Source: Phycicoccus flavus (lineage in GTDB: Bacteria > Actinomycetota > Actinomycetes > Actinomycetales > Dermatophilaceae). Taken from it: a DNA stretch of 64,000 bases. Below the pieces are notes generated by a model that saw nothing but the letters and a program-made list of their open reading frames with translations, was not told the origin of the DNA and ran no database searches. Positions within the stretch are counted from its first letter, which is position 1; every line of letters begins with the position of its first letter. Below are positions 27,189 through 35,997 of this stretch, piece after piece. Made by a program: the position numbers and the translations under genes. The DNA lies in assembly GCF_004025965.2 (NCBI RefSeq), contig NZ_SAYU02000008.1, positions 25,533 to 89,532 on the forward strand, in the 5' to 3' direction.

Positions 27189-28115
27189 ATGCGCAAGGCG
27201 ACAGGTCTGGTCCTGCTGGGCCTCTTCGGCTTCCTGCTCGTGACCGCGGCACTCACGTGGCTGTACGTCCCCGGCCAGCTGAAGAAGACGCCGCTCGACG
27301 TCGACTCCACGACCCGGCTGGCCGGCCAGGGCACCTACCTCGACGAGCCCGAGGGGCCGGTGGCCGCGACGAGCCACAGCGTCGCCGACCCGGCGAACTC
27401 GGACGGCAGCACCGTCGTCTTCGACACCTTCACCTGCGTGCTGCGCAACCCCGCGGGCGACGTCCCGGACTGCCTGAGCGGCAAGGACGAGCGCACGATC
27501 ATCCTCAGCTCGGACCGCTTCGCCACCGACCGGGTCACCGGCCTCGCCGTCGACGCCCCGAAGGCGGACCTGGCCCGGCCGCACGAGGGCCTGGTCAACA
27601 AGTGGCCGTTCGACCCCGAGAAGCGCACCTACGCCTACTGGGACGGCCTGCTCGGCCGGGCGGTCGAGGCCACGTTCGAGGACGAGGAGTCCGTCGACGG
27701 CGTCGCCACCTACCGCTACCACGTCGCGGTCGACGACCAGCCCGCCGAGATCACCAAGGGCATCCAGGGCAACTACTCCACGGACAAGACCCTCTGGGTG
27801 GACCGGACCACCGGCGCCATCATCGACCAGCAGGAGCACCAGGTCCGCAGCCTCCCCGACGGCGGCACCGCCCTGGACATGCGGCTGGGCTTCACCCAGG
27901 ACACGGTGGCCGCCAACGTCGCGTCGGCCAAGGAGACGAACACCCAGCTCGGTCTCCTGCGGATCGCCCCACTCGTGCTGCTCGTCCTCGCGCTCCTCGC
28001 GCTCGCCGGCGGCGTGGCCCTCGTGCGCTCGACCGCGGGCGCACCGGCCCGTCGCCGCCGTCCGCAGCCGAAGACCGTCAGCCTCGACGAGATGCGCCAG
28101 GGCCGCTCGGCCTGA
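27189..28115 (+). CDS. DUF3068 family membrane-anchored protein
   Basis: A 308-residue protein with one N-terminal membrane segment (VLLGLFGFLLVTAALTWLYV), a soluble extracytoplasmic domain and a C-terminal membrane segment (LRIAPLVLLVLALLALAGGVALV) followed by a basic tail. This arrangement and motifs such as LNKWPFDPEK-like NKWPFDPEKRTYAYWD and TLWVDRTTGAIID fit DUF3068, also annotated as porin PorA family in corynebacteria. TAGCCT at 27144-27149 is a possible -10, and GAGGGAG precedes the ATG. Its position beside aftD suggests an envelope role. Function is not established. Confidence 0.85.
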   Translation: MRKATGLVLLGLFGFLLVTAALTWLYVPGQLKKTPLDVDSTTRLAGQGTYLDEPEGPVAATSHSVADPANSDGSTVVFDTFTCVLRNPAGDVPDCLSGKDERTIILSSDRFATDRVTGLAVDAPKADLARPHEGLVNKWPFDPEKRTYAYWDGLLGRAVEATFEDEESVDGVATYRYHVAVDDQPAEITKGIQGNYSTDKTLWVDRTTGAIIDQQEHQVRSLPDGGTALDMRLGFTQDTVAANVASAKETNTQLGLLRIAPLVLLVLALLALAGGVALVRSTAGAPARRRRPQPKTVSLDEMRQGRSA

Positions 28116-28118
28116 GCC

Positions 28119-28934
28119 TCAGGCGCCCCGGGGTGCCCCGGGACGCTCCGCGACGACGACGAGGGTGCCCGGCAGCAGCCGGCCCCGCAGCGGGGACCAG
28201 CCGCCCCAGGTCTGCGGGTTGCGGTCCGGCCACTCGGGCTCGACGAGGTCGAGGAGCACGAGCCCGGCGCCGACGACCTGACGGACGAGGTCGCCGACGG
28301 TGCGGTGGTGCTCGACGTAGGTGACGACCCCGCCGGAGGACTCGACGTAGGGCGTCCGGTCGAAGTACGAGGTGGTCGCCGTGAGGCCCTCGGGCCCCGG
28401 GACGTCGGGGAAGGCCCAGCGCACCGGGTGCGAAGTCGAGAACACGAGCCGGCCGCCGGGACGCAGCACGCGGGCGGCCTCGCGCAGGACCGCGGCGCTG
28501 TCGGCGACGAAGGGCACGACGCCGTAGGCGGTGAACACCCGGTCGACGGCGGCGTCGGCGACGGGGAGCCGGCCGCCGTCGCACTGGAGCAGCGGCACCG
28601 GCCGCCCGGCCCCGGCGTCGAGGCGCTGGGCCGTCCGCAGCATCCCGCGGGAGAGGTCGCTGGCGACGACCCGCACGTCGTCACGGTCGCGGACGAGCCG
28701 GCGGGAGCACTGGGCGGCGCCGGCGCCGATCTCGAGCACGGTCATCCCGGGCGCGAGGTCGAGCAGCCCGAGCTCGTCCTCGGTCCAGCCCTCGGGGCCC
28801 CACACGAAGCCGGCGTCGCCGAGGAAGTCGCCGTGCTCGCGGTGGTAGTCCTCGGCCTCGGCGTCCCACCAGGCCCGGTTCGCGTCACGGGTCTCGGTGG
28901 TCGAGGCCGGTCGACGTCCGGCGTCGAGGGTCAT
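28119..28934 (-). CDS. Class I SAM-dependent methyltransferase
   Basis: A 271-residue methyltransferase starting NRAWWDAEAEDYHREHGDFLGDAGFVWGPEGWTEDEL, the N terminus of a broad actinobacterial group of unknown substrate. Motif I is VLEIGAGAAQCSRRLV, followed by RVVASDLSRGML and ARVLRPGGRLVFSTSHPVRW. ATG 28934 is the likely start; an upstream in-frame ATG at 28958 would run into the palindrome locus. It converges with the DUF3068 gene, with stop codons 3 bp apart inside a short palindrome (28110-28124). Confidence 0.85.
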   Translation of the reverse strand: MTLDAGRRPASTTETRDANRAWWDAEAEDYHREHGDFLGDAGFVWGPEGWTEDELGLLDLAPGMTVLEIGAGAAQCSRRLVRDRDDVRVVASDLSRGMLRTAQRLDAGAGRPVPLLQCDGGRLPVADAAVDRVFTAYGVVPFVADSAAVLREAARVLRPGGRLVFSTSHPVRWAFPDVPGPEGLTATTSYFDRTPYVESSGGVVTYVEHHRTVGDLVRQVVGAGLVLLDLVEPEWPDRNPQTWGGWSPLRGRLLPGTLVVVAERPGAPRGA

Positions 28935-28942
28935 CCGGCGGC

Positions 28943-29029
28943 CGACCGGTGCCGACACCCCGGTTCGTCACCGAGACCCCGCTTCCGAACCCCTGCGCCG
29001 CGGACATTTCGGGGTGACCCCGAAATGTC
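28943..29029. repeat. Palindrome pair, left copy decayed (locus B)
   Basis: A perfect 27-bp palindrome with arm GACATTTCGGGGT (central base G) lies at 29003-29029. Sixty bp to the left, 28943-28969 keeps only CACCCCG in register and the final GTC of the element. The spacer starts ACCGAGACCCCGCTTCCG, closely matching locus A. So the same 60-bp pair was present and the left copy has decayed. It lies between a methyltransferase start and the rpsA promoter. Confidence 0.75.
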
Positions 29030-29051
29030 CACCGGGGTCCGGAGGGCGGTT

Positions 29052-29081
29052 TTGCCGGAAACACGCGGGCGCGAGTAGGCT
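29052..29081 (+). promoter_or_regulatory. Predicted rpsA promoter
   Basis: TTGCCG at 29052-29057 and TAGGCT at 29076-29081 are 18 bp apart. The ATG is 86 bp further on, so rpsA should have a leader of about 80 nt, unlike the predicted leaderless genes here. S1 often controls its own translation, and a leader would allow that. Confidence 0.55.
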
Positions 29082-29166
29082 GCGGGCGTGCCCGTGTGCC
29101 GTCTGTGACGGCCGGGTGCGCCCGACACGTCCACTCGATCCCTGTCCACACCGGAGTTCCTACTAC

Positions 29167-30651
29167 ATGACTGCCAGCACGGTCGACACGACCGCCCCTC
29201 AGATCGCCATCAACGACATCGGCTCTGAGGAAGACCTCCTCGCCGCGATCGACGCGACGATCAAGCACTTCAGCGACGGCGACATCGTCGAAGGTCGCAT
29301 CGTCAAGGTCGACCGGGACGAGGTCCTGCTCGACATCGGCTACAAGACCGAGGGCGTCATCCCCTCGCGCGAGCTGTCCATCAAGCACGACGTCGACCCC
29401 AGCGAGGTCGTCGCCGTCGGTGACGAGGTCGAGGCCCTGGTCCTCCAGAAGGAGGACAAGGAGGGTCGGCTGATCCTGAGCAAGAAGCGCGCGCAGTACG
29501 AGCGGGCGTGGGGCACGATCGAGAAGATCAAGGAGGAGGACGGCGTCGTCACCGGCACCGTCATCGAGGTCGTCAAGGGCGGCCTCATCCTCGACATCGG
29601 CCTGCGGGGCTTCCTCCCGGCCTCGCTCGTCGAGATGCGCCGGGTCCGCGACCTCCAGCCGTACGTCGGCCGCGAGATCGAGGCGAAGATCATCGAGCTC
29701 GACAAGAACCGCAACAACGTCGTCCTCTCGCGCCGCGCCTGGCTGGAGCAGACCCAGTCCGAGGTCCGCACGACCTTCCTCAAGGAGCTCGGCAAGGGCC
29801 AGGTCCGTACGGGTGTCGTGTCCTCCATCGTCAACTTCGGCGCGTTCGTCGACCTCGGCGGGGTCGACGGTCTCGTCCACGTCTCGGAGCTGTCCTGGAA
29901 GCACATCGACCACCCGTCCGAGGTCGTCGAGGTCGGCGACGAGGTCACGGTCGAGGTCCTGGACGTCGACATGGACCGCGAGCGCGTCTCCCTGTCGCTC
30001 AAGGCCACGCAGGAGGACCCCTGGCAGCACTTCGCCCGGACCCACGCGATCGGCCAGGTCGTCCCGGGCAAGGTCACCAAGCTCGTCCCGTTCGGTGCGT
30101 TCGTGCGCGTCGACGACGGCATCGAGGGCCTCGTCCACATCTCCGAGCTCGCCGAGCGCCACGTCGAGCTGCCCGAGCAGGTCGTCCAGGTCGGCCAGGA
30201 GATCTTCGTCAAGGTCATCGACATCGACCTCGAGCGTCGCCGCATCTCGCTGAGCCTCAAGCAGGCCAACGAGGACGGCGCCAACCAGGTCGAGTTCGAC
30301 CCGACCCTCTACGGCATGGCCGCCGAGTACGACGAGCAGGGGAACTACAAGTACCCCGAGGGCTTCGACCCGGAGACCAACGAGTGGCTCGATGGCTTCG
30401 AGACGCAGCGGGAGGCCTGGGAGAAGCAGTACGCCGAGGCGCACTCGCGCTGGGAGGCCCACCGCGCCCAGGTCGAGGCGGCCGTCAAGGCCGACGCCGA
30501 GGCCGCCGGCGAGGCCGCCACGACGTCCTACTCCTCGGACTCGACCGACGACTCCACGCCGGCCGTCCGGCCGGCGGCGCCGAGCAACGAGGGCACCCTC
30601 GCCTCGGACGAGGCGCTCGCCGCGCTGCGGGAGAAGCTCACCGGCAACTGA
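29167..30651 (+). CDS. rpsA: 30S ribosomal protein S1
   Basis: Ribosomal protein S1, 494 residues, binds mRNA during translation initiation. Four S1 RNA-binding repeats are visible at about residues 36-106, 123-189, 209-277 and 294-363; the third starts VRTGVVSSIVNFGAFVDLGGVDGLVHVSELS and the fourth VVPGKVTKLVPFGAFVRVDDGIEGLVHISELA. The first repeat is the usual divergent one. The C-terminal 120 residues are acidic and Ala-rich, as in actinobacterial S1, which has four repeats rather than six. ATG 29167 fits homologues. A strong hairpin follows the gene. Confidence 0.97.
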   Translation: MTASTVDTTAPQIAINDIGSEEDLLAAIDATIKHFSDGDIVEGRIVKVDRDEVLLDIGYKTEGVIPSRELSIKHDVDPSEVVAVGDEVEALVLQKEDKEGRLILSKKRAQYERAWGTIEKIKEEDGVVTGTVIEVVKGGLILDIGLRGFLPASLVEMRRVRDLQPYVGREIEAKIIELDKNRNNVVLSRRAWLEQTQSEVRTTFLKELGKGQVRTGVVSSIVNFGAFVDLGGVDGLVHVSELSWKHIDHPSEVVEVGDEVTVEVLDVDMDRERVSLSLKATQEDPWQHFARTHAIGQVVPGKVTKLVPFGAFVRVDDGIEGLVHISELAERHVELPEQVVQVGQEIFVKVIDIDLERRRISLSLKQANEDGANQVEFDPTLYGMAAEYDEQGNYKYPEGFDPETNEWLDGFETQREAWEKQYAEAHSRWEAHRAQVEAAVKADAEAAGEAATTSYSSDSTDDSTPAVRPAAPSNEGTLASDEALAALREKLTGN

Positions 30652-30669
30652 CGACCACCGCGTCGCCGC

Positions 30670-30711
30670 GACGACGGGCCCGGGACCTTCGGTGGTCCCG
30701 GGCCCGTCGTC
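30670..30711 (+). terminator. Strong hairpin after rpsA
   Basis: An 18-bp perfect stem (30670-30687 with 30694-30711) encloses the 6-base loop TTCGGT. It starts 18 bp after the rpsA stop. No T-run follows, as is common in high-GC actinobacteria. Confidence 0.8.
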
Positions 30712-30797
30712 GTGTCCGGGGGCAGGGCTCGGTGTCGGGACGGTCACGGTCCGTCCGGGACCGCCCGCCTCGGGCGGGGGCGCCCTACCGTTCCGGC

Positions 30798-31265
30798 ATG
30801 GGACCGGGACCGGCGGCTGCGGCGGCGCTTTTTGTACTCACCGCGTGCGGTGACGGCGCGGTGCAGTGCGGGCCCTGCCCCGCCCCGGAGCAGGTGCACC
30901 AGCGGGTGACCGTCGACCTCGCCCGGGTGGCCGTCGACGGCTCGCGCTACGAGGTGTGCGCCGGGGACGTCGGCTGCTGGACGGTGACCCTGCTCGTGGG
31001 CCCCTCGGGCGACCTCGGCTGCACGCCGGGCCCGTCCGGCGCGGGGGCGACGTGCACCGCGCAGCGGCAGGGCGACGAGCCGGACGGCGCGGTCGTCCTC
31101 GCCGTCGGCGTGCCCGGCCCCGCGGAGCCCCTCGAGGACGCGACGGTGACCGCCCGCGGCCTGGACGCCGACGGCCGCTCGGCGTCGTCGTCGGTCGACT
31201 ACGAGAAGGCCTCCGGCCCCTGCTCTTGCGGCGACGACGCGTCCGCCGAGCTCACCCTCCGCTGA
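30798..31265 (+). CDS. Small cysteine-rich lipoprotein
   Basis: A 155-residue putative lipoprotein. The hydrophobic start AAAAALFVLTAC ends in a lipobox (LTAC), giving a mature protein with the lipidated cysteine at residue 17. There are about nine further cysteines, in CGPC, CAGDVGCW and CSCGDD contexts, which suggests disulfides outside the cell. The n-region lacks Lys or Arg, which is atypical. TACCGT at 30786-30791 lies 6 bp before the ATG, so the gene is predicted leaderless. I recognise no family. It is followed by palindrome locus C. Confidence 0.6.
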   Translation: MGPGPAAAAALFVLTACGDGAVQCGPCPAPEQVHQRVTVDLARVAVDGSRYEVCAGDVGCWTVTLLVGPSGDLGCTPGPSGAGATCTAQRQGDEPDGAVVLAVGVPGPAEPLEDATVTARGLDADGRSASSSVDYEKASGPCSCGDDASAELTLR

Positions 31266-31283
31266 CCCCTCCCGCCCCCGGCG

Positions 31284-31370
31284 GACATTTCGGGGTGACC
31301 CCGAAATGTCCTCGGGACCCCGGTTCGCAAGCCGTGTCTCGGTGACATTTCGGGGTCACCCCGAAATGTC
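31284..31370. repeat. Pair of 27-bp palindromes, 60 bp apart (locus C)
   Basis: Perfect palindromes at 31284-31310 and 31344-31370 share the arm GACATTTCGGGGT; the central base differs (G, then C). The starts are exactly 60 bp apart, as at locus A. The spacer has GGGACCCCGGTTCGCAAG, related to the locus A spacer. It sits between the lipoprotein gene and the ugp operon. Confidence 0.9.
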
Positions 31371-31448
31371 CACGGGGGTGGGGCGGGGGTGGGGGTCGTG
31401 GAGGGGGTGCCCCGGCGGCGTGCGGCGGACGTCCAGCCGCCGGTCGGG

Positions 31449-31492
31449 GGTCGTCCAGTGCTCACCGACACGACGAAAGTCGTTCACCGACA
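31449..31492 (+). promoter_or_regulatory. PHO-box-like 11-bp tandem array upstream of ugp
   Basis: Four consecutive 11-bp units can be read: GGTCGTCCAGT at 31449, GCTCACCGACA at 31460, CGACGAAAGTC at 31471 and GTTCACCGACA at 31482. Units two and four match the GTTCACC-type direct repeats bound by PhoP in Streptomyces, and the 11-bp phase is as in PHO boxes. The transporter downstream resembles the glycerol-3-phosphate importer, a known phosphate-starvation target. Binding is inferred from pattern only. Confidence 0.5.
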
Positions 31493-31531
31493 AACCCACC
31501 GATGCGTCATCCGCGGGGCCACGTTGTCCCG

Positions 31532-32497
31532 GTGCAGTCGACGACGACCCCGGACACCGCCGCTGCCGGGGGCGCCCGCACCGGCCCACCGGCGCCGGTC
31601 GGACCCGCACCCCGGCGCTCCAGCGGACGGGCCTGGGAGTGGAGCCTCGCGGCGCTGCTGCTGGCCCCGAACCTCGTCCTCCTCGTCGTCTTCACCTACC
31701 GGCCGCTCGTCGACAACATCCGGCTGAGCTTCACGGACTGGAACATCTCGGCCCCGATCGCCAACCCCATCGGTGTCGCCAACTACGTCGAGTGGTTCAC
31801 CCGGCCCGACACCCGCACGGTGCTCTTCAACACTCTCGTCTTCACCGTCGCCACGGTCGGCATCTCGATGGCCCTCGGCCTGGCCCTGGCGCTGCTGCTG
31901 GACCAGCGCCTGCGCGGCCGGAACCTCGTCCGCTCGGTGGTCTTCGCGCCGTTCGTCATCTCCGGGGCCGCCGTCGGTGTCGCGTTCCAGTTCGTCTTCG
32001 ACCCCAGCTTCGGCCTCGTCCGCGACCTCCTGGCCCGCGTCGGGCTCAGCTCGCCGGACTTCTACCAGCGGCCCGGCTGGGCGCTGTTCATGGTGACCTT
32101 CACCTACATCTGGCGCACCCTCGGCTACAGCTTCGTCATCTACCTCGCCGCCCTCCAGGCCCGGCGGGCCGACCTCGACGAGGCCGCCGAGATCGACGGC
32201 GCCTCGCCGTGGACGCACTTCCGCCGGGTGCTGCTGCCCCAGCTGCGGCCCACGACGTTCTTCCTGTCCATCACCGTGCTGCTGTCCTCGGTGCAGGTGT
32301 TCGACATCATCAACGTCATGACCCGCGGCGGGCCCGTGGGCAACGGGACGATGACGCTCGTCTACCAGGTGTACCGCGAGACCTTCGTCAACCAGCGCGC
32401 CGGCTACGGCGCCACGGTCGCGACGGCGATGTTCCTCATCCTCCTCACGGTCACCATCGTCCAGGTCCGCGTCATGGACCGGGGGCAGCAGTCGTGA
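31532..32497 (+). CDS. ugpA: ABC transporter permease, UgpA type
   Basis: A 321-residue CUT1-class permease with six predicted membrane helices, first helix WSLAALLLAPNLVLLVVFTY. The cytoplasmic EAA loop DEAAEIDGASPWTHFRRVLLPQLRPT, which contacts the ATPase, is clear. The start is uncertain: ATG 31502 lies only 9 bp after the PHO-like array and leaves little room for a promoter, so I prefer GTG 31532. The operon order permease-permease-binding protein-ATPase matches mycobacterial ugpAEBC, which I use to name the genes. The substrate could be glycerol-3-phosphate or a glycerophosphodiester; sugars are not excluded. Confidence 0.78.
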   Translation: MQSTTTPDTAAAGGARTGPPAPVGPAPRRSSGRAWEWSLAALLLAPNLVLLVVFTYRPLVDNIRLSFTDWNISAPIANPIGVANYVEWFTRPDTRTVLFNTLVFTVATVGISMALGLALALLLDQRLRGRNLVRSVVFAPFVISGAAVGVAFQFVFDPSFGLVRDLLARVGLSSPDFYQRPGWALFMVTFTYIWRTLGYSFVIYLAALQARRADLDEAAEIDGASPWTHFRRVLLPQLRPTTFFLSITVLLSSVQVFDIINVMTRGGPVGNGTMTLVYQVYRETFVNQRAGYGATVATAMFLILLTVTIVQVRVMDRGQQS

Positions 32498-33423
32498 GCG
32501 TGCAGCCCGCCCCCGTCGCCGGGACCGACGAGGCGCCCGAGCCCCGCGGCCGGCTGCGCCGCCGCCCCCGCCTGGCGCACGGCGCCGAGGCGGCCGACCA
32601 CCGCAGCCCGGCGATGACCGTGGCCGGCTACGTCGGCATGGTCCTCGTCGTCCTCCTCATCGCGGTGCCGCTGTTCTGGATCCTCATCACCTCGCTCAAG
32701 GAGCGCCAGGACATCTACGTCCGGCCGGCGCAGTGGATGCCGGACCCCGGGACGACCGCGAACTACCACGACGTGACGACGCGCATCCCGTTCCTGGACT
32801 ACATGCGCAACTCGCTCATCGTCACCATCGTGTTGTCGGCCTCGAAGATCGTCCTCGGGGTCATCAGCGCCTACGCCCTGGCCCTGCTGCGCTTCCCGGG
32901 CCGCAGCATCGTCTTCCTCGTCGTCATCGCGGCGCTCATGGTGCCGAACCAGATCACCGTCATCAGCAACTACGCGCTCGTCGCGCAGCTCGGCTGGCGC
33001 AACACCTTCCAGGGGATCATCGTCCCGCTCGCGGGCGTCGCCTTCGGCACCTTCCTCATGCGCAACCAGTTCCTCAGCCTGCCGACCGAGATCATCGAGG
33101 CCGCACGGCTCGACGGTGCGGGCCCGCTCAAGCTGCTGTGGCGCGTCGTCATGCCGATGTCGTGGCCGACCCTCGTGGCGTTCTCGCTCATCACGGTCGT
33201 CAACGAGTGGAACGAGTACCTGTGGCCGTTCCTCATGTCCGACGACGAACGGACCGCCACCCTCCCGGTCGGCCTCACCCTGCTCCAGAACAACGACGGC
33301 GTCACCAACTGGGGCCCGGTCATGTCCGGCACCGTCCTCGCGATGCTGCCGGTCCTCGTCCTCTTCCTCGTCCTCCAGCGCCAGATGATCAAGGGCCTCA
33401 CGGCGGGGGCCGTGAAGAGCTGA
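32494..33423 (+). CDS. ugpE: ABC transporter permease, UgpE type
   Basis: A 309-residue partner permease. After a basic, disordered N terminus the helices begin VAGYVGMVLVVLLIAVPLFWILITSL, and the EAA loop is IIEAARLDGAGPLKLLWRVVMPMSWPT. The segment VVNEWNEYLWPFLMS is typical of this permease class. The GTG start overlaps the upstream stop by 4 bp, showing translational coupling with the first permease. Together the two form the membrane channel of the importer. Confidence 0.82.
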   Translation: MSVQPAPVAGTDEAPEPRGRLRRRPRLAHGAEAADHRSPAMTVAGYVGMVLVVLLIAVPLFWILITSLKERQDIYVRPAQWMPDPGTTANYHDVTTRIPFLDYMRNSLIVTIVLSASKIVLGVISAYALALLRFPGRSIVFLVVIAALMVPNQITVISNYALVAQLGWRNTFQGIIVPLAGVAFGTFLMRNQFLSLPTEIIEAARLDGAGPLKLLWRVVMPMSWPTLVAFSLITVVNEWNEYLWPFLMSDDERTATLPVGLTLLQNNDGVTNWGPVMSGTVLAMLPVLVLFLVLQRQMIKGLTAGAVKS

Positions 33424-33482
33424 CCACCAACCACCCACCACGCAGCGGGCCGCCTCGGCCCGACGACACGGAAGGCTTCCTC

Positions 33483-34787
33483 ATGAACCACCTCACCCGC
33501 CGCGGCTTCCTCGGGCTGGCCGGCTCCACCGGCGTCGCCGCCGGGCTCTCGGCCTGCGCCGGCACCGGCACCAGCGGCACCGGCGACAGCGGGGGCGGTG
33601 GCGGCAACAGCAACACCATCGAGTTCTGGAGCAACCACCCCGGGACGAGCAAGCCGACCGAGCAGAAGATCATCGCGGCGTTCCAGAAGGAGAACCCCGA
33701 CCTCACCGTCAAGCTCGTCGACGCCGGCAAGAACTACGAGGAGGTCGCGCAGAAGTTCAACGCGGCCCTCGTCGGCGGTCAGCAGCCCGACGTCGTCGTC
33801 GTCTCCGACGTCACGTGGTTCAACTTCGCCCTCAACAAGCAGCTGACCCCGCTGGACGACCTGCTGTCGGCGGCGTCGGTCGACACCAGCGACTACGTCG
33901 ACGCGCTCTACGGGGACTACCTGTACTCCGACGGCCACTACGCCCTGCCGTACTCCCGCTCGACGCCGCTCTTCTACTACAACAAGGAGCTGTGGAAGAA
34001 GGCCGGTCTGCCCGACCGCGGCCCGAAGACCTGGCCCGAGTTCCAGGAGTGGTCCGACGCCCTCAAGTCCTCGGTGGGCAAGGGCAAGTTCGCCATGGAG
34101 CTCGCCGACGGCTCGAACTACCTCGACTGGTACTTCCAGAACATGGCGTGGGACTTCGGCGGCGCCTACAGCGAGGAGTGGACCCCGACCTTCTCCAGCG
34201 CGGGGACGGTCAAGGCCGGCCAGTTCCTCCAGGGGCTCGCGGACAACGGCGTCGTGAAGTTCAACGCGACCCCGGAGGCGGACTTCTCCGCGGGGCTCGC
34301 GGCCTGCATCCTGCAGTCGACCGGCTCGCTCGGCGGCATCAGCACCGACGCGAAGTTCGATGTCGGCACCGCCTTCCTCCCCGGCACCGACAACTGCCCG
34401 ACCGGTGGCGCCGGCGTCGCGGTCCCGGCGAACATCTCCGACGAGCGCAAGGCCAACGCGGCCAAGTTCATCTCCTTCCTCACCAACGCCGAGAACACGG
34501 TGACGTTCTCGCAGGCCACGGGCTACATGCCGGTGCGCAAGTCCGCCGTCGACGAGCCGGCCGAGAAGTCCTACCTGGAGAAGAACCCCAACGCCAAGAC
34601 CGCCATCGACCAGCTGCCGCACACCCGCAGCCAGGACAACGCGCGCGTCTTCCTCCCCGGCGGCGGCGCCCGCATCGGCAAGGCCCTGGACCAGATCGCC
34701 CAGGGCCAGGACGTCGCCCAGGTCTTCAAGGGCCTGGACGCCGAGAGCCAGCAGGTGTTCGACAACCAGATCAAGTCCAAGCTCTGA
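33483..34787 (+). CDS. ugpB: Solute-binding lipoprotein, UgpB type
   Basis: A 434-residue cluster-B substrate-binding protein. The N terminus NHLTRRGFLGLAGSTGVAAGLSAC combines a twin-arginine motif with a lipobox ending at Cys25, so it is probably a Tat-exported lipoprotein. A Gly-rich linker precedes the binding domain, which starts NTIEFWSNHPGTSKPTEQKIIAAF; YSRSTPLFYYNKELWKKAGL is the conserved hinge region of the family. It delivers substrate to the two permeases. ATG 33483 follows GGAAGG in the intergenic space. Confidence 0.82.
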   Translation: MNHLTRRGFLGLAGSTGVAAGLSACAGTGTSGTGDSGGGGGNSNTIEFWSNHPGTSKPTEQKIIAAFQKENPDLTVKLVDAGKNYEEVAQKFNAALVGGQQPDVVVVSDVTWFNFALNKQLTPLDDLLSAASVDTSDYVDALYGDYLYSDGHYALPYSRSTPLFYYNKELWKKAGLPDRGPKTWPEFQEWSDALKSSVGKGKFAMELADGSNYLDWYFQNMAWDFGGAYSEEWTPTFSSAGTVKAGQFLQGLADNGVVKFNATPEADFSAGLAACILQSTGSLGGISTDAKFDVGTAFLPGTDNCPTGGAGVAVPANISDERKANAAKFISFLTNAENTVTFSQATGYMPVRKSAVDEPAEKSYLEKNPNAKTAIDQLPHTRSQDNARVFLPGGGARIGKALDQIAQGQDVAQVFKGLDAESQQVFDNQIKSKL

Positions 34788-34796
34788 GGCCGCCGG

Positions 34797-35897
<1,101 letters not shown>

Positions 35898-35997
35898 CGG
35901 CCGCCACCCCGGCCCCGACGTGAGGTCCTCGTGCGGGGGGTGTGGAGGTCCTCCGGAGGTCGCCGGGACCCGGCCGGTCGGCGCGTAGCGTGGTCCC

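Noticed and set aside
28110..28124. Palindrome over the convergent stop codons as a strong terminator
   Set aside because: The arms are 7 bp with only one base between them, too tight for a normal hairpin; Ala-stop codons followed by G produce such sequence by chance.
31474..31487. Small hairpin ACGAC-GAAA-GTCGT in the ugp upstream region
   Set aside because: The stem is only 5 bp and is better explained as part of the 11-bp PHO-like repeat array.
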